From Rubrivivax sp. (GTDB taxonomy: Bacteria > Pseudomonadota > Gammaproteobacteria > Burkholderiales > Burkholderiaceae), in the NCBI GenBank assembly GCA_016790225.1, contig JAEUOZ010000054.1, positions 110,829 through 174,828 on the forward strand: a stretch of 64,000 bases of DNA, given 5' to 3'. This document shows, piece after piece, positions 1 to 9,024 of this stretch. The notes beneath the pieces were generated by a model. The model made no database searches, was not told the origin of the DNA, and saw only the letters and a program-made list of their open reading frames with translations. The position numbers and the translations under genes are program-made. Each line of letters opens with the position of its first letter. Position 1 is the stretch's first letter.

Positions 1-113
1 GCTTCAGCGCCCGGCGGCTGGCGGAACTCGCGCCGACGCCGGCGCCTCAGGCCAGCCCTGCGGCTTCCGCGCCGCTGACCCCTTCGGGCCGACGTGTCCC
101 GCCACCGCAGTAG
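1..113 (+). CDS. 3' end of an upstream gene, product unknown
   Basis: An open frame (third frame of the window) runs from the left edge to a TAG at 111-113 and gives about 36 residues rich in Ala and Pro, ending VPPPQ. It could be the tail of a gene that starts outside the window. The low-complexity Ala/Pro sequence gives no clue to function, and in DNA this GC-rich an open frame of this length can arise by chance, so the call is weak. Confidence 0.3.
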   Translation, partial: FSARRLAELAPTPAPQASPAASAPLTPSGRRVPPPQ

Positions 114-412
114 CCCTCGCTCAGCGCACCCGTTCGCCGATTCGGATCGGGTGTGATGGACAGCACGCAATTTCTCCGCCGAAGGCCATCGCCCGCAAGT
201 GGGGGCCCAGGCCTAGCAATGGGCCCGAAGCCACTTGACTCGGGGGGGTTACCCGGGCGAAAAATGACCTTGAATGCGGTCTGCGACATCGACATGTGTC
301 AGACCGGACATTCACTTCGGATCGATGCCGCCAGGGGCCCGGAGGGAGCTTCTGAGGCTGAAGGTTAACCATCGCGTCGGAAAGACGCACGCCAACCGAG
401 GAGTCCTTGAAC
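114..412. other. intergenic stretch, no gene seen
   Basis: About 300 bases between the possible upstream gene tail and the BNR-repeat protein. Short open frames on both strands here lack ribosome binding sites and recognisable protein features. No RNA gene, terminator or clear promoter was recognised. The last part carries a good ribosome binding site (AGGAG near 399-403) for the following gene. Confidence 0.5.
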
Positions 413-3031
413 ATGATGTTGTCCGGCAAGACCATCCGCAGCGCGCTGGTGCTCGCCTGCATGGCGCCGCTGGCCTGGGGTGCGCTGGCGCAGACGTCCG
501 CGCCAGCGCCTTCGGCAGCCAGCCCTTCGACCGAGGCGCCTGCGACAGCGCTGCCCAAGGAAGAGTCCCAGCCGCTAGTCGCTGCTGACAAGCTGAAGTA
601 CCTGGAGTCGCGCCACGCGCGCAAGACCCGCCAGTCGAACCCGGCCCGCCCTGACAAGCCGCAGGAGGCGATCAACTGGTTTGTCGGCAAGCGCACCGGC
701 CCCATGGAGACCCGCGGCCCGAATGCCAATGCCCGCCCGGCTCCGCTGGACGTGATGCGCTACCCCGCCGCAATCCAGGCGGCCAAGCAGACCCCCTTGT
801 ACGTGTCGGCCACGCGCCAGCTGATGCCCGGCAATACGCGGGTCGACGTCGCGGCCGCGGCGCCCGGCGGTGCGCTGGGCACCTGGCAGAACCTGGGCCC
901 GTCGAATCAGGGCGGTCGCACGCGCCAGTTGCTGGTCGACCCCACGAATCCCAGCATCCTGTACGCCGCGGCCGTGGGCGGCGGCGTCTGGAAGAGCGTG
1001 AATGCCGGCAACAGCTGGACGCCCCTGACCGACCTGCTGCTGCCCAACATCGCGGTGGCCAGCCTGGCCATGGATCCGAAGAACCCGCAAGTGCTGTACG
1101 CCGGCACCGGCGAAGGCTTCTTCAACGGCGATGCCATCCGTGGCATGGGCATCTTCAAGACGACCGATGGCGGTGCCAGCTGGTCCGCCTTGTCCGCCAC
1201 CACGCCGGCCACCGGCCCGGCTATCGGCGACTTCAGCTACGTCAACCAGATCGTCGTGAGCCCGCGCGATTCTCGGCGCCTCTATGCCGCCACGCGGACC
1301 GGGCTGTTCCGCTCCAACGATGGCGGTGCCAGCTGGACCCGGCTGATCGACGGCAGCACCGTGAGAGGCTGCATGGATATCGCCGTGCAGGCCAAGCGCG
1401 CGCTGGGCTTTGTCTTCGCGACCTGCGGAACCTTCGCCCAGAGCACCATTTACCGGGCGCTCGATTCGGGCAGCAGCAGCTTCGCCTCGGTCTACACCGA
1501 AGCCGGCATGGGGCGCACGTCCCTGGCCATTGCGCCTTCGAACGAGAACGTGATCTATGCGCTGGCCGCCAACGCAAGCAGCTCGGGGATGCACGCCGTC
1601 TTCCGCTCCACCACCGGCGGTGCTTCGGGCAGCTGGACGGCGCGGGTGCGCTCTTCCGACCCCAACAAGCTGAATCGGCTGCAGCTGACCAATCCGGTGT
1701 ACGCGTACCCCGAGTGCGTCGGTTCCCTGGCGGCGAACTTCAACCAGGGCTGGTACGACAACGTCATCGCCGTGGATCCGCTGGATTCCAATCGGGTCTG
1801 GACGGGTGGCATCGATCTGATGCGTTCGGACGATGGTGGCGCCAATTGGGGCATTGCCAGCTACTGGTGGTTCAACCAGGGCGATGCGAACTACGCGCAT
1901 GCCGACCAGCACGCCATCCGCTTCCATCCCGGCTACAACGGCACCACGAACAAGATCATGTACGTGGCCAATGACGGCGGCATCTTCCGGACCGACGATG
2001 CGCGGGCCAACGTGGGCACCACGGTCACCAATGTCTGTGGCTTCCCCACCAACGGCATGGTGAGCTGGACTGAGCTGAACACCGGCTACACCACCACCCA
2101 GTACTACCACGGTGCCGTCTGGCCGGATGGCCAGACCTTCATGGGCGGCATGCAGGACAACGGCACCTGGCGGGGAACGACAGCCACCACCGTCGGCACC
2201 AAGTTGCTGGGTGGTGACGGCGGTTATGTGTCCGTCGATACCAAGGGCGACGCGAATCCCGCGAATGACGTCCTGTTCAGCGGCTACACCGGCCTGTCCT
2301 TGCAGAGGTCGATCAACGGAGGCGGCAGTTTCTCCGGCGCGACGAGCGGCATCGCCGGCGACAGCGGCTTCGCGTTCATCGCGCCGCATGAGATGAATGC
2401 CGGCAATCGACAGAGGATGTTCACCGGCGGCTGGTACATCTGGCGCACGGTGAACCAGGCGAGCAGCTGGGCCAGGGCCAGTGAGGTCACCGATGGGCAG
2501 GGCTCGGTCTCCGCGATCGCTTCCTCACCGCTCAACGCCAACCGCGTGCTCGTGGGCATGACCGATGGCTATATCCACTACTCGTCATCGGCCTTGACCA
2601 CCACGAGTGCGACCATCTGGGCCTCGGCGAGACCGGTCCAGGCATTTGTTTCCAGCATGGCGTTCGATCCGAACAATGAGCAGGTGGCCTATGTCGCCTA
2701 CTCGTTCTTCCCGACCCTCGGGCAGGCCACGGTGCTCAAGACGTCCGATGGCGGCGCGACCTGGAGCTTGTTGCCAGGGACCGGGGCCAACGTGCTGCCC
2801 GCGGTGCCGGCCACGGCCATCGTGGTGGATCCGTCGGACTCGCAGCGCATCTATGTGGGCACGGACATCGGCGTCTACACCACGGTGGACGGCGGCCAGA
2901 ACTGGTACCGCGAAGTCACCAGCTTCGGCCACGTGAGCATCGACGCCCTGGCGATCAACGCCACGGATCCGAAGTATCTGTATGCCTTCACGCACGGCCG
3001 CGGGGCCTGGCGTGTGCAGATCAACCCCTGA
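413..3031 (+). CDS. exported BNR/Asp-box repeat protein (sialidase/VPS10-like beta-propeller)
   Basis: Predicted 872-residue secreted protein. The ATG at 413 is preferred over an upstream TTG because AGGAG lies about 9 bases before it. Residues 1-27 form a signal peptide (hydrophobic core, ending ALAQ). The body carries repeated Asp-box motifs of the type S/T-x-D-G-G-x-x-W, for example TTDGGASWSAL, SNDGGASWTRL, TSDGGATWSLL and TVDGGQNWY, each followed by a VDP/PxNPQ-like strand. This is typical of VPS10/sortilin-type and glycoside-hydrolase-like propellers. The substrate is unknown: many such proteins are annotated as glycosyl hydrolases without proof. A PEP-CTERM gene follows 38 bases downstream, so both products may be envelope-associated. 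Confidence 0.8.
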   Translation: MMLSGKTIRSALVLACMAPLAWGALAQTSAPAPSAASPSTEAPATALPKEESQPLVAADKLKYLESRHARKTRQSNPARPDKPQEAINWFVGKRTGPMETRGPNANARPAPLDVMRYPAAIQAAKQTPLYVSATRQLMPGNTRVDVAAAAPGGALGTWQNLGPSNQGGRTRQLLVDPTNPSILYAAAVGGGVWKSVNAGNSWTPLTDLLLPNIAVASLAMDPKNPQVLYAGTGEGFFNGDAIRGMGIFKTTDGGASWSALSATTPATGPAIGDFSYVNQIVVSPRDSRRLYAATRTGLFRSNDGGASWTRLIDGSTVRGCMDIAVQAKRALGFVFATCGTFAQSTIYRALDSGSSSFASVYTEAGMGRTSLAIAPSNENVIYALAANASSSGMHAVFRSTTGGASGSWTARVRSSDPNKLNRLQLTNPVYAYPECVGSLAANFNQGWYDNVIAVDPLDSNRVWTGGIDLMRSDDGGANWGIASYWWFNQGDANYAHADQHAIRFHPGYNGTTNKIMYVANDGGIFRTDDARANVGTTVTNVCGFPTNGMVSWTELNTGYTTTQYYHGAVWPDGQTFMGGMQDNGTWRGTTATTVGTKLLGGDGGYVSVDTKGDANPANDVLFSGYTGLSLQRSINGGGSFSGATSGIAGDSGFAFIAPHEMNAGNRQRMFTGGWYIWRTVNQASSWARASEVTDGQGSVSAIASSPLNANRVLVGMTDGYIHYSSSALTTTSATIWASARPVQAFVSSMAFDPNNEQVAYVAYSFFPTLGQATVLKTSDGGATWSLLPGTGANVLPAVPATAIVVDPSDSQRIYVGTDIGVYTTVDGGQNWYREVTSFGHVSIDALAINATDPKYLYAFTHGRGAWRVQINP

Positions 3032-3069
3032 GCCGTCAGCAGACGACGAAATCCCCAGAAGGCCACTTC

Positions 3070-3807
3070 ATGAGCCCATCCATGACTTCCATTCGACGTG
3101 CCACTCAAGTGCTGGCCCGCACCCTCTCGCTGGGCGTACTGCTTGGCGCCGCGTTCCAGGCGCAGGCCCTCACCGTTCAATTCGGCAGCCGTGCAGCGCT
3201 GGCAGGTACTGACACGCTGACCTGGGGTCAGCTGGGACCTGACATCACCTTCGGCATCACCTCGCCGTCGGCGGTGACGACCACCGGGCTGGCGTCGGCT
3301 ACCGTCAGCAATCCTGGCGGCGACATGATCCGCGCGGACGAAGGCGGGCTCATGAGTGGCTACAAGGGCAGCTTTGCCGTGGGCGCGCAGTTGCTGGGCA
3401 CGATCGACAATGCCGGGCCCTTGACCATCAGCTTCGCCAATCCTGTGGCGCGCGTGGGCGCCCAGATCCAGAGCCTCGAATACGGCACTTTCACGGGCTG
3501 GCTGAGCGCCTACGACGCCGGCAACAGCCTGCTGGGTACGGTGAGTGTGGGCGGGCTTTCGGGCGATCTGCAGACGAACACGGCTCCCTTCCTGGGCATC
3601 GGCTCCTCGGCGGTCAACATCAAGTCGGTGAGTTTCAGCGTGACCGGCACGCCCAACGACTACCTGATGATCAACACGGTCGATCTGTCGCAGCAGGTGG
3701 TGCTGGCCCCCATTCCCGAGCCGCAGGCCTATGTGCTGGCGCTGGCCGGTATGCTGGTGCTGGGTGTGGCGGCGCGTCGTCGGCAAGGGGCTTCTCGCAA
3801 GGCTTGA
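3070..3807 (+). CDS. PEP-CTERM sorting domain protein
   Basis: 245-residue exported protein. The N-terminus has a basic region and hydrophobic stretch ending AFQAQA (about residues 1-36), a signal peptide. The C-terminus has the PEP-CTERM tripartite signal: IPEPQAY at about residue 217, a hydrophobic helix ([12 protein letters not shown]) and a basic tail (ARRRQ). Such proteins are processed by exosortase/EpsH-type systems and usually linked to exopolysaccharide or biofilm matrix. No exosortase gene lies in this window. The middle (about 40-210) is a Gly/Thr/Ser-rich beta-type region of unknown function. Confidence 0.85.
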   Translation: MSPSMTSIRRATQVLARTLSLGVLLGAAFQAQALTVQFGSRAALAGTDTLTWGQLGPDITFGITSPSAVTTTGLASATVSNPGGDMIRADEGGLMSGYKGSFAVGAQLLGTIDNAGPLTISFANPVARVGAQIQSLEYGTFTGWLSAYDAGNSLLGTVSVGGLSGDLQTNTAPFLGIGSSAVNIKSVSFSVTGTPNDYLMINTVDLSQQVVLAPIPEPQAYVLALAGMLVLGVAARRRQGASRKA

Positions 3808-3976
3808 TGCTTCGGGCGGCGCTCGCCGCCCAAGGCCCGCCATCGAAACGGCCCGGACGGAAACCCCGGGCCGTACTCACTTGTTGGGGCAAGTTGCTTG
3901 GTGTTGTTCCGCGCCTGGCGCACACTCCGCGCATGAACCGGAAGCCACGGGTCGATGGGTTGGCGGGGACTGGCGC

Positions 3977-4663
3977 ATGACGGCCGATGCCCCGAGCGGC
4001 AAGACTCCGCTGGTGACGCCCGCGTCGCCGGATGATCATGACCAGGCCGATGACCACAGCCACTTCGACGAAATGGAACTGCGGGTGCGTGCGCTGCAGT
4101 CCGTGCTGGTTGCCAAGGGCTATGTGGATCCCGCTGCGCTGGATCAGCTGATCGATACCTATGAGCACCGCATCGGCCCACGCAACGGCGCGCGCGTGGT
4201 GGCGCGTGCCTGGTCCGATCCGGCATTCATGGCCTGGCTGCGGCGCGATGCCACGGCGGCCATCGCGTCGCTCGGCTACGAAGGGCGCCAGGGCGAGCAC
4301 ATGGTGGTGCTGGAGAACACGCCCGCGGTCCATCATCTGGTGGTCTGCACGCTGTGCAGCTGCTACCCGTGGCCCGTACTCGGCCTGCCGCCCACCTGGT
4401 ACAAGAGCGCCCCGTATCGGGCGCGCGCGGTGCGCGACCCGGCTGGGGTGTTGGCTGAGTTTGGCGTGCAGCTGCCCGAAGGCACGGCGCTGCAGGTGGC
4501 GGATTCCACCGCCGAAGTGCGCTACCTGGTGCTGCCGCTGCGGCCTGCCGGCACCGAAGGCTGGAGCGAAGAGCGGCTGGCCGAGCTGGTCACGCGCGAT
4601 TCGATGATCGGCACGGGCCTGGCGCGCGAACCCTCATCTGTCGATGACCAATCATCCACCTGA
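3977..4663 (+). CDS. nthA: nitrile hydratase alpha subunit, cobalt type
   Basis: 228-residue subunit of the enzyme that hydrates nitriles to amides. The metal-binding loop is [11 protein letters not shown] with cysteines at about 124, 127 and 129. Thr in the CTLCSC motif marks the cobalt (non-corrin Co3+) class, whereas iron enzymes have Ser there. The following segment [11 protein letters not shown] is also family-typical. The open frame extends upstream, but the ATG at 3977 gives the usual family length. It overlaps the beta-subunit gene by 20 bases, indicating coupled translation. No amidase gene is present nearby. Confidence 0.93.
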   Translation: MTADAPSGKTPLVTPASPDDHDQADDHSHFDEMELRVRALQSVLVAKGYVDPAALDQLIDTYEHRIGPRNGARVVARAWSDPAFMAWLRRDATAAIASLGYEGRQGEHMVVLENTPAVHHLVVCTLCSCYPWPVLGLPPTWYKSAPYRARAVRDPAGVLAEFGVQLPEGTALQVADSTAEVRYLVLPLRPAGTEGWSEERLAELVTRDSMIGTGLAREPSSVDDQSST

Positions 4664-5372
4664 GCCACCGATCAGCGGACAGCCGCCGGCTGGGTGGTAC
4701 CTCACCCATGCCGATCTGGGCGGCACGGCGGTCGCCGAGCCCATCGATCGGTCCGACGAGGCCGAGGCCTTCCATGCACCCTGGGAACGCCAGGCCTTTG
4801 CGCTGACGCTGGCCATGGGCGCCTGCGGCCTGTGGAACATCGACATGAGCCGTGCGGCGCGCGAGCAGCTGCCGGCCTACGCCCGCCTGGGCTACTACGG
4901 CATCTGGCTGGAAGCCTTGCTGCAGCTGCTGCAGGATGCCGGGCTGCTGACGGCGCAAGAGCTGGCCCGCGGCGAGCCCCAGGAGCCGCCTCGCCAGGGC
5001 GTGCAGGCGCTGAAGGCCGGCGCCGTGGCGGCCGTGCTGCGAAGGGGCTCGCCCAGCGAGCGCCCGGCCGCGGCGCCGGCGCGGTTTGCCGTGGGCGACA
5101 GCGTGCGCACACGCGCCAGCGCGGCAGCCCATCACACGCGGCTGCCGGCCTATGCCCGGGGTCGCCGCGGTCGCATCGTGCAGGTGCACGGCGTTCACGC
5201 CTTTGCCGACGCCCGCGCGCAGGGGCAGGGCGACGATCCCCAGTGGCTCTACCGCGTGAGCTTCGAGGCGCGCGAACTGTGGGGCTCGGACACCACGGCC
5301 ACGGCGGTGAGCCTGGATCTGTGGGAGCCCTATCTGCAGGCTGCCGCACCCACGGTGCCCGGCAGCGCCTGA
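4644..5372 (+). CDS. nthB: nitrile hydratase beta subunit
   Basis: 242-residue partner of the alpha subunit. The N-terminal half has the family helical region ([37 protein letters not shown]). The C-terminal half is an SH3-like barrel ([37 protein letters not shown], then DLWEPYL). It starts inside the end of nthA. Order alpha, beta, accessory is the usual order for cobalt-type enzymes. Confidence 0.93.
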   Translation: MTNHPPEPPISGQPPAGWYLTHADLGGTAVAEPIDRSDEAEAFHAPWERQAFALTLAMGACGLWNIDMSRAAREQLPAYARLGYYGIWLEALLQLLQDAGLLTAQELARGEPQEPPRQGVQALKAGAVAAVLRRGSPSERPAAAPARFAVGDSVRTRASAAAHHTRLPAYARGRRGRIVQVHGVHAFADARAQGQGDDPQWLYRVSFEARELWGSDTTATAVSLDLWEPYLQAAAPTVPGSA

Positions 5373-5391
5373 TCTCATCAGCTTTCGGACG

Positions 5392-5769
5392 ATGCAAGCG
5401 CCTGAACTGCCGTGCCCAGGCTTGCCTCGCGGGCCGGATGCCGAGCCAGTGTTCCATGCTCCCTGGCAGGCCCAGGCGTTTGCGCTGGCCGTGCAGCTGC
5501 ACCAGCGGGGCCTGTTCAGCTGGACCGAGTGGGCGCAGAGCTTGAGCGGCCACTTGCATCCCTTGAGCGCGCAGGCCGCGCGCAGCGAAGCCGAGGCCGC
5601 AGAGGACTACTACCGCGCCTGGCTCATGGCGCTGGAAGACCTGGTGCAGCGCCACGGCGCGGGATCGTCGGCTGAGCTACAGCGTCATGCACAGGCCTGG
5701 GATCATGCGGCCCATCGCACGCCGCACGGCCAGCCCATCGAGTTGCGCGACGAGGATTTCGCTCGCTGA
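5392..5769 (+). CDS. nitrile hydratase accessory protein (P14K/NthE-like)
   Basis: 125-residue protein resembling the N-terminal helical half of the nitrile hydratase beta subunit (EPVFHAPWQAQAFALAVQLHQRGLFSW; AEDYYRAWLMALEDL). In characterised operons such small beta-like proteins act as activators or cobalt-loading chaperones for the alpha subunit. It lies 19 bases after nthB and is presumably cotranscribed. Assignment rests on sequence resemblance and position. Confidence 0.85.
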   Translation: MQAPELPCPGLPRGPDAEPVFHAPWQAQAFALAVQLHQRGLFSWTEWAQSLSGHLHPLSAQAARSEAEAAEDYYRAWLMALEDLVQRHGAGSSAELQRHAQAWDHAAHRTPHGQPIELRDEDFAR

Positions 5770-5900
5770 GGCACCAGGGCCTCAGCCGCGACACCTCGCC
5801 GTGACGCCGCGCCGCGGCGACCCTGCTGCCCTGGCGCCTATCGTTCAGTGAAACGAGCCTGGTGTACGCTGGCGGCTCACGATCGCAGGAGACGCCCCCC

Positions 5901-6299
5901 ATGAAGAAGACTGCCCGCCAGCTGGTGGAAGAAGCGATGGCCCTGGTGCGCACCCTCAAGCTGGACGAGGCCCGCGCGCACCATGCCTCGGGCGAAGTGC
6001 TGTTCGTGGATCTGCGCGACGTGCGCGAGCTGGAGCGTGAAGGCGTGGTGCCCGGTGCGGTGCACGCTCCGCGCGGCATGCTGGAGTTCTGGGTCGACCC
6101 CGAGAGCCCGTACTTTCACAAGGCCTTCGCAGAAGGCAAGCCGCTGGTGCTGTTCTGCGCGGCGGGCTGGCGCTCGGCCCTGGCCGCACGCACGCTGCAG
6201 GAGATGGGCTTCGAGGACGTGAGCCACATCGAAGGCGGCTTCAGCGCCTGGAAGGCTGCGGGTGCCCCGGTGGCGGAGAAGCTCGCGCGCAAGGCCTGA
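5901..6299 (+). CDS. rhodanese-like sulfurtransferase
   Basis: 132-residue single-domain rhodanese. The start ATG at 5901 follows CAGGAGAC. Visible motifs are LFVDLRDVRELEREGVVPGA (CH2A-type) and the active-site loop LFCAAGWRSALAA with the candidate catalytic Cys. The C-terminus EGGFSAWKAAGAPV is typical. It may handle persulfide sulfur. It is separated from the nitrile hydratase genes by 131 bases, so a shared operon is possible but not certain. Confidence 0.88.
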   Translation: MKKTARQLVEEAMALVRTLKLDEARAHHASGEVLFVDLRDVRELEREGVVPGAVHAPRGMLEFWVDPESPYFHKAFAEGKPLVLFCAAGWRSALAARTLQEMGFEDVSHIEGGFSAWKAAGAPVAEKLARKA

Positions 6300-6353
6300 G
6301 GGGCCGGGCCACGCTGCCGCGCGGCCGGCGGCGCGCCGCAGGGGCGGCGGAGA

Positions 6354-6386
6354 CGGTCACAGGCCTGTCACGCATCTGTCGTAGAT
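6354..6386 (+). promoter_or_regulatory. candidate Pho box, three 11-base units, upstream of ppk
   Basis: Three tandem 11-base units CGGTCACAGGC, CTGTCACGCAT and CTGTCGTAGAT match the PhoB consensus unit CTGTCAT plus 4 bases. The last two match 12 of 14 consensus positions. This fits phosphate-starvation control of polyphosphate kinase. Caveat: the box ends only about 9 bases before the ATG at 6395, so the true start may be further in. Confidence 0.6.
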
Positions 6387-6394
6387 TGATTCGC

Positions 6395-8518
6395 ATGTCC
6401 GATGACGCTCTGCCGCCAGACCCGCAGCCCGAGGCCGTGGATTCGGGTGAACTCCCGTGCCTGATCGACCGCGAGTCTTCTTCGCTGGCCTTCAATCACC
6501 GCGTGCTGGCGCAGGCGCGGCGCCCTGACGTTCCGCTGCTGGAACGCCTGCGCTACATCACCATCGTCTCGTCCAACATGGACGAGTTCTTCGAGGTTCG
6601 CTTTCCGGACTATCTGGAGACCCTCAGCGACGACATCTCCGAGAGCGCGCGCTACCACCTCGAGAGCCTGGCCGCCGACGCCCATGCGCTGATCGACGAG
6701 CAGTACCGCGTCTTCAACGAAGAGGTGATGCCGGCGCTGGCCGGGCAGGGCATCCGCATCCTCAATCATGCCGATCGCACGGCCGAACAGCGCCGCTGGG
6801 TGGCGGCGCTGTTCGAGGCGCAGGTGCGGCCGCTGCTGGTGCCGGTGGCGCTGGATCCGGCGCACCCGTTTCCGCTGGTGGCCAACAAGAGCCTGAACTT
6901 CATCATGCGCCTGTCGGGCGACGATCTGCAGGGCGAGGGCGGCCGCGTCGCCATCCTCAAGGTGCCCCGCGTGCTGCCGCGCGTGATGCGGCTGCCGGAT
7001 CGCCTGATGCCGCGCGGCGAACAAGGTTTCGTGCTGCTGACCAGCGTGATCCGCGCACACCTGGCCGATCTGGTGCCGGGCCGCGTGGTGGAGGTTTTCT
7101 CGCAGTTCCGCGTGACGCGCGATTCCGATCTGGATGTCGATGAGGATGATGTCACCAACCTGCGCCAGGCCCTGCGCACGGGACTGACCACCCGCCACTA
7201 CGGCGAGGCGATCCGGCTGGAGGTGGTGCGCAGTTGCCCGGCGGAACTCTCGCAGCTGCTGCTCGAACAGTTCAGCCTGCCGGAGGCGGCGCTGTATGCG
7301 GTCAATGGCCCGGTGAACCTGGTGCGCCTGAACCAGCTGATCGATCTGGTGCGCGCCGATGCGCTGCGCTTTCCGCCCTTCGAACCCGGTTGGCCGGCCA
7401 ATCGCTGGCCGCGCGGCGTGCCGGTGTTCCAGCAGCTGCAGCACGGTGACGTGCTGCTGCACCACCCGTTCGAGAGCTTCGAGCCCGTGGTGCAGTTCCT
7501 GCGCGAAGCGGTGCAGGATCCGGATGTGCTGGCGATCAAGCAGACGATCTACCGCACCGGCAGCGAGAGCGTGCTGATGGACCTGCTGATGGAGGCCGTG
7601 CGTCGCGGCAAGGAAGTCAGCGTCGTGCTGGAGCTGAAGGCGCGCTTCGACGAGGAGGCCAACATCAACTGGGCGGAGCGGCTGGAAGCCGTCGGCGCAC
7701 AGGTGGTCTACGGCGTCGTGGGCCTGAAGACGCATGCCAAGCTGCTGCTGATCACGCGCCGCGAGACCGGCGCGCGCGGTCAGACGCATTTGAAGCGTTA
7801 TGCCCATCTCTCCACCGGCAACTACAACCCGAAGACCGCGCGGCTCTACACGGATCTGGGCATGCTCACGGCCGAGCCGCAGATCACGGCCGACATCGAT
7901 GCGGTGTTCCTGCATCTGGCCAGCGGAGCGCCGGTCGGCGCGGTACGGCGACTGCTGGTCGCGCCGACGCACCTGCATGCGCAGATGTGCCGCCATCTCG
8001 AAGAGGTGGCCGAGGCGGCCCGCGCCGGACGGCCCGCCCGGGTGGTCATCAAGGTCAACGCGCTCACCGATGTCGCGCTGATCGAGGCGCTGGAGCGCAG
8101 CTCGCTGGCCGGCGCGCAGATCGATTGCATCGTGCGCGGTGCCTGCATGCTGCGCCCGGGCGTGCCCGGACGCAGCGAGAACATCCGCGTGCGCTCGGTG
8201 GTGGGCCGCTTCCTGGAGCACTCGCGTGTCATGTATTTCCGCTGGGGGCCTGGCGCGGATGACGAGGTCCTCTACCTCAGCAGTGCAGACTGGATGAGCC
8301 GCAACATGTTCCGCCGTGTGGAGGTGGCCTGGCCCTTGCGGGACCGGGCCATGCGACAGCGTGTCATCGATGAATGCCTGGTGCCCTATCTGCTGGATGC
8401 GCGGGATGCCTGGCAGCTGCAGCCGGATGGCCGCTACCGGCGCGTCGCCGAGCAGGGGATCGCGGCGCAGCCGGCCCTGCTGCAGCGCTGGGCGGCGAGC
8501 AGCGTCACCGTGAGCTGA
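6395..8518 (+). CDS. ppk: polyphosphate kinase 1
   Basis: About 707 residues, the normal length for PPK1, which reversibly transfers the terminal phosphate of ATP to polyphosphate. Visible features: N-terminal SSLAFNHRVLAQA and SSNMDEFFEVRF, central KQTIYRTG and VLELKARFDEEANI, the phosphohistidine region LKTHAKLLL, then HLSTGNYN and the C-terminal SADWMSRN. A TTG at 6386 and a GTG at 6437 are alternative starts. The GTG would leave more room for the Pho-box promoter. sixA follows 8 bases downstream and ppx lies about 10 kb further on. Confidence 0.95.
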   Translation: MSDDALPPDPQPEAVDSGELPCLIDRESSSLAFNHRVLAQARRPDVPLLERLRYITIVSSNMDEFFEVRFPDYLETLSDDISESARYHLESLAADAHALIDEQYRVFNEEVMPALAGQGIRILNHADRTAEQRRWVAALFEAQVRPLLVPVALDPAHPFPLVANKSLNFIMRLSGDDLQGEGGRVAILKVPRVLPRVMRLPDRLMPRGEQGFVLLTSVIRAHLADLVPGRVVEVFSQFRVTRDSDLDVDEDDVTNLRQALRTGLTTRHYGEAIRLEVVRSCPAELSQLLLEQFSLPEAALYAVNGPVNLVRLNQLIDLVRADALRFPPFEPGWPANRWPRGVPVFQQLQHGDVLLHHPFESFEPVVQFLREAVQDPDVLAIKQTIYRTGSESVLMDLLMEAVRRGKEVSVVLELKARFDEEANINWAERLEAVGAQVVYGVVGLKTHAKLLLITRRETGARGQTHLKRYAHLSTGNYNPKTARLYTDLGMLTAEPQITADIDAVFLHLASGAPVGAVRRLLVAPTHLHAQMCRHLEEVAEAARAGRPARVVIKVNALTDVALIEALERSSLAGAQIDCIVRGACMLRPGVPGRSENIRVRSVVGRFLEHSRVMYFRWGPGADDEVLYLSSADWMSRNMFRRVEVAWPLRDRAMRQRVIDECLVPYLLDARDAWQLQPDGRYRRVAEQGIAAQPALLQRWAASSVTVS

Positions 8519-8526
8519 GTCTCGTC

Positions 8527-8988
8527 ATGGATCTGATCCTCTGGCGCCATGCCGATGCGCGCGAAGCCGAAGACGAGCTGGCGGACCTCGATCGCCCGCT
8601 GACGCCCAAGGGCGAGCGGCAGGCGCAGCGCATGGCGCACTGGCTGCACCGCCACATTCCGGACAGTACGCGGATCCTGGTCAGCCCGGCGCTGCGCGCA
8701 CGGCAGACCGCGGACGCGCTCAACCGCAAGTACAAGCTGGCGTCCGAGCTGGCGCCGGAACGCACGGTCACCGAACTGCTGGCCGCGGTGCGCTGGCCCG
8801 AAGCGCGCCAGCCCGTGCTGGTGGTGGGTCACCAGCCGACCTTGGGCCTGGCCATGGCCTATCTGCTGGCCGCCTTGCCGCAGCCCTGGGCCTTTCGCAA
8901 GGGTGCGGTGTGCTGGCTGCGCTGCCGCGAGCGCGAAGGCCAGGAGGGCGTGGTGCTGCACGCGATGGTGGCACCGGACCTGCTCTGA
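8527..8988 (+). CDS. sixA: phosphohistidine phosphatase SixA-like
   Basis: 153-residue histidine phosphatase. The RHADA motif near residues 7-11 holds the nucleophilic His, TPKGERQAQRMA follows, and a second motif LVVGHQPTLG carries the second catalytic His. E. coli SixA removes phosphate from phosphohistidine. Position 8 bases after ppk suggests co-expression, and such genes are commonly found next to ppk. Confidence 0.88.
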   Translation: MDLILWRHADAREAEDELADLDRPLTPKGERQAQRMAHWLHRHIPDSTRILVSPALRARQTADALNRKYKLASELAPERTVTELLAAVRWPEARQPVLVVGHQPTLGLAMAYLLAALPQPWAFRKGAVCWLRCREREGQEGVVLHAMVAPDLL

Positions 8989-9024
8989 TCGCCCGCACCC
9001 CGCAGCGCAGGCTGCCAAGGGTGC

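Noticed and set aside
575..2389. Long open frame on the minus strand across the BNR protein gene
   Set aside because: High GC3 makes long antisense frames; the plus strand has a signal peptide and Asp boxes, while the minus product has no recognisable feature.
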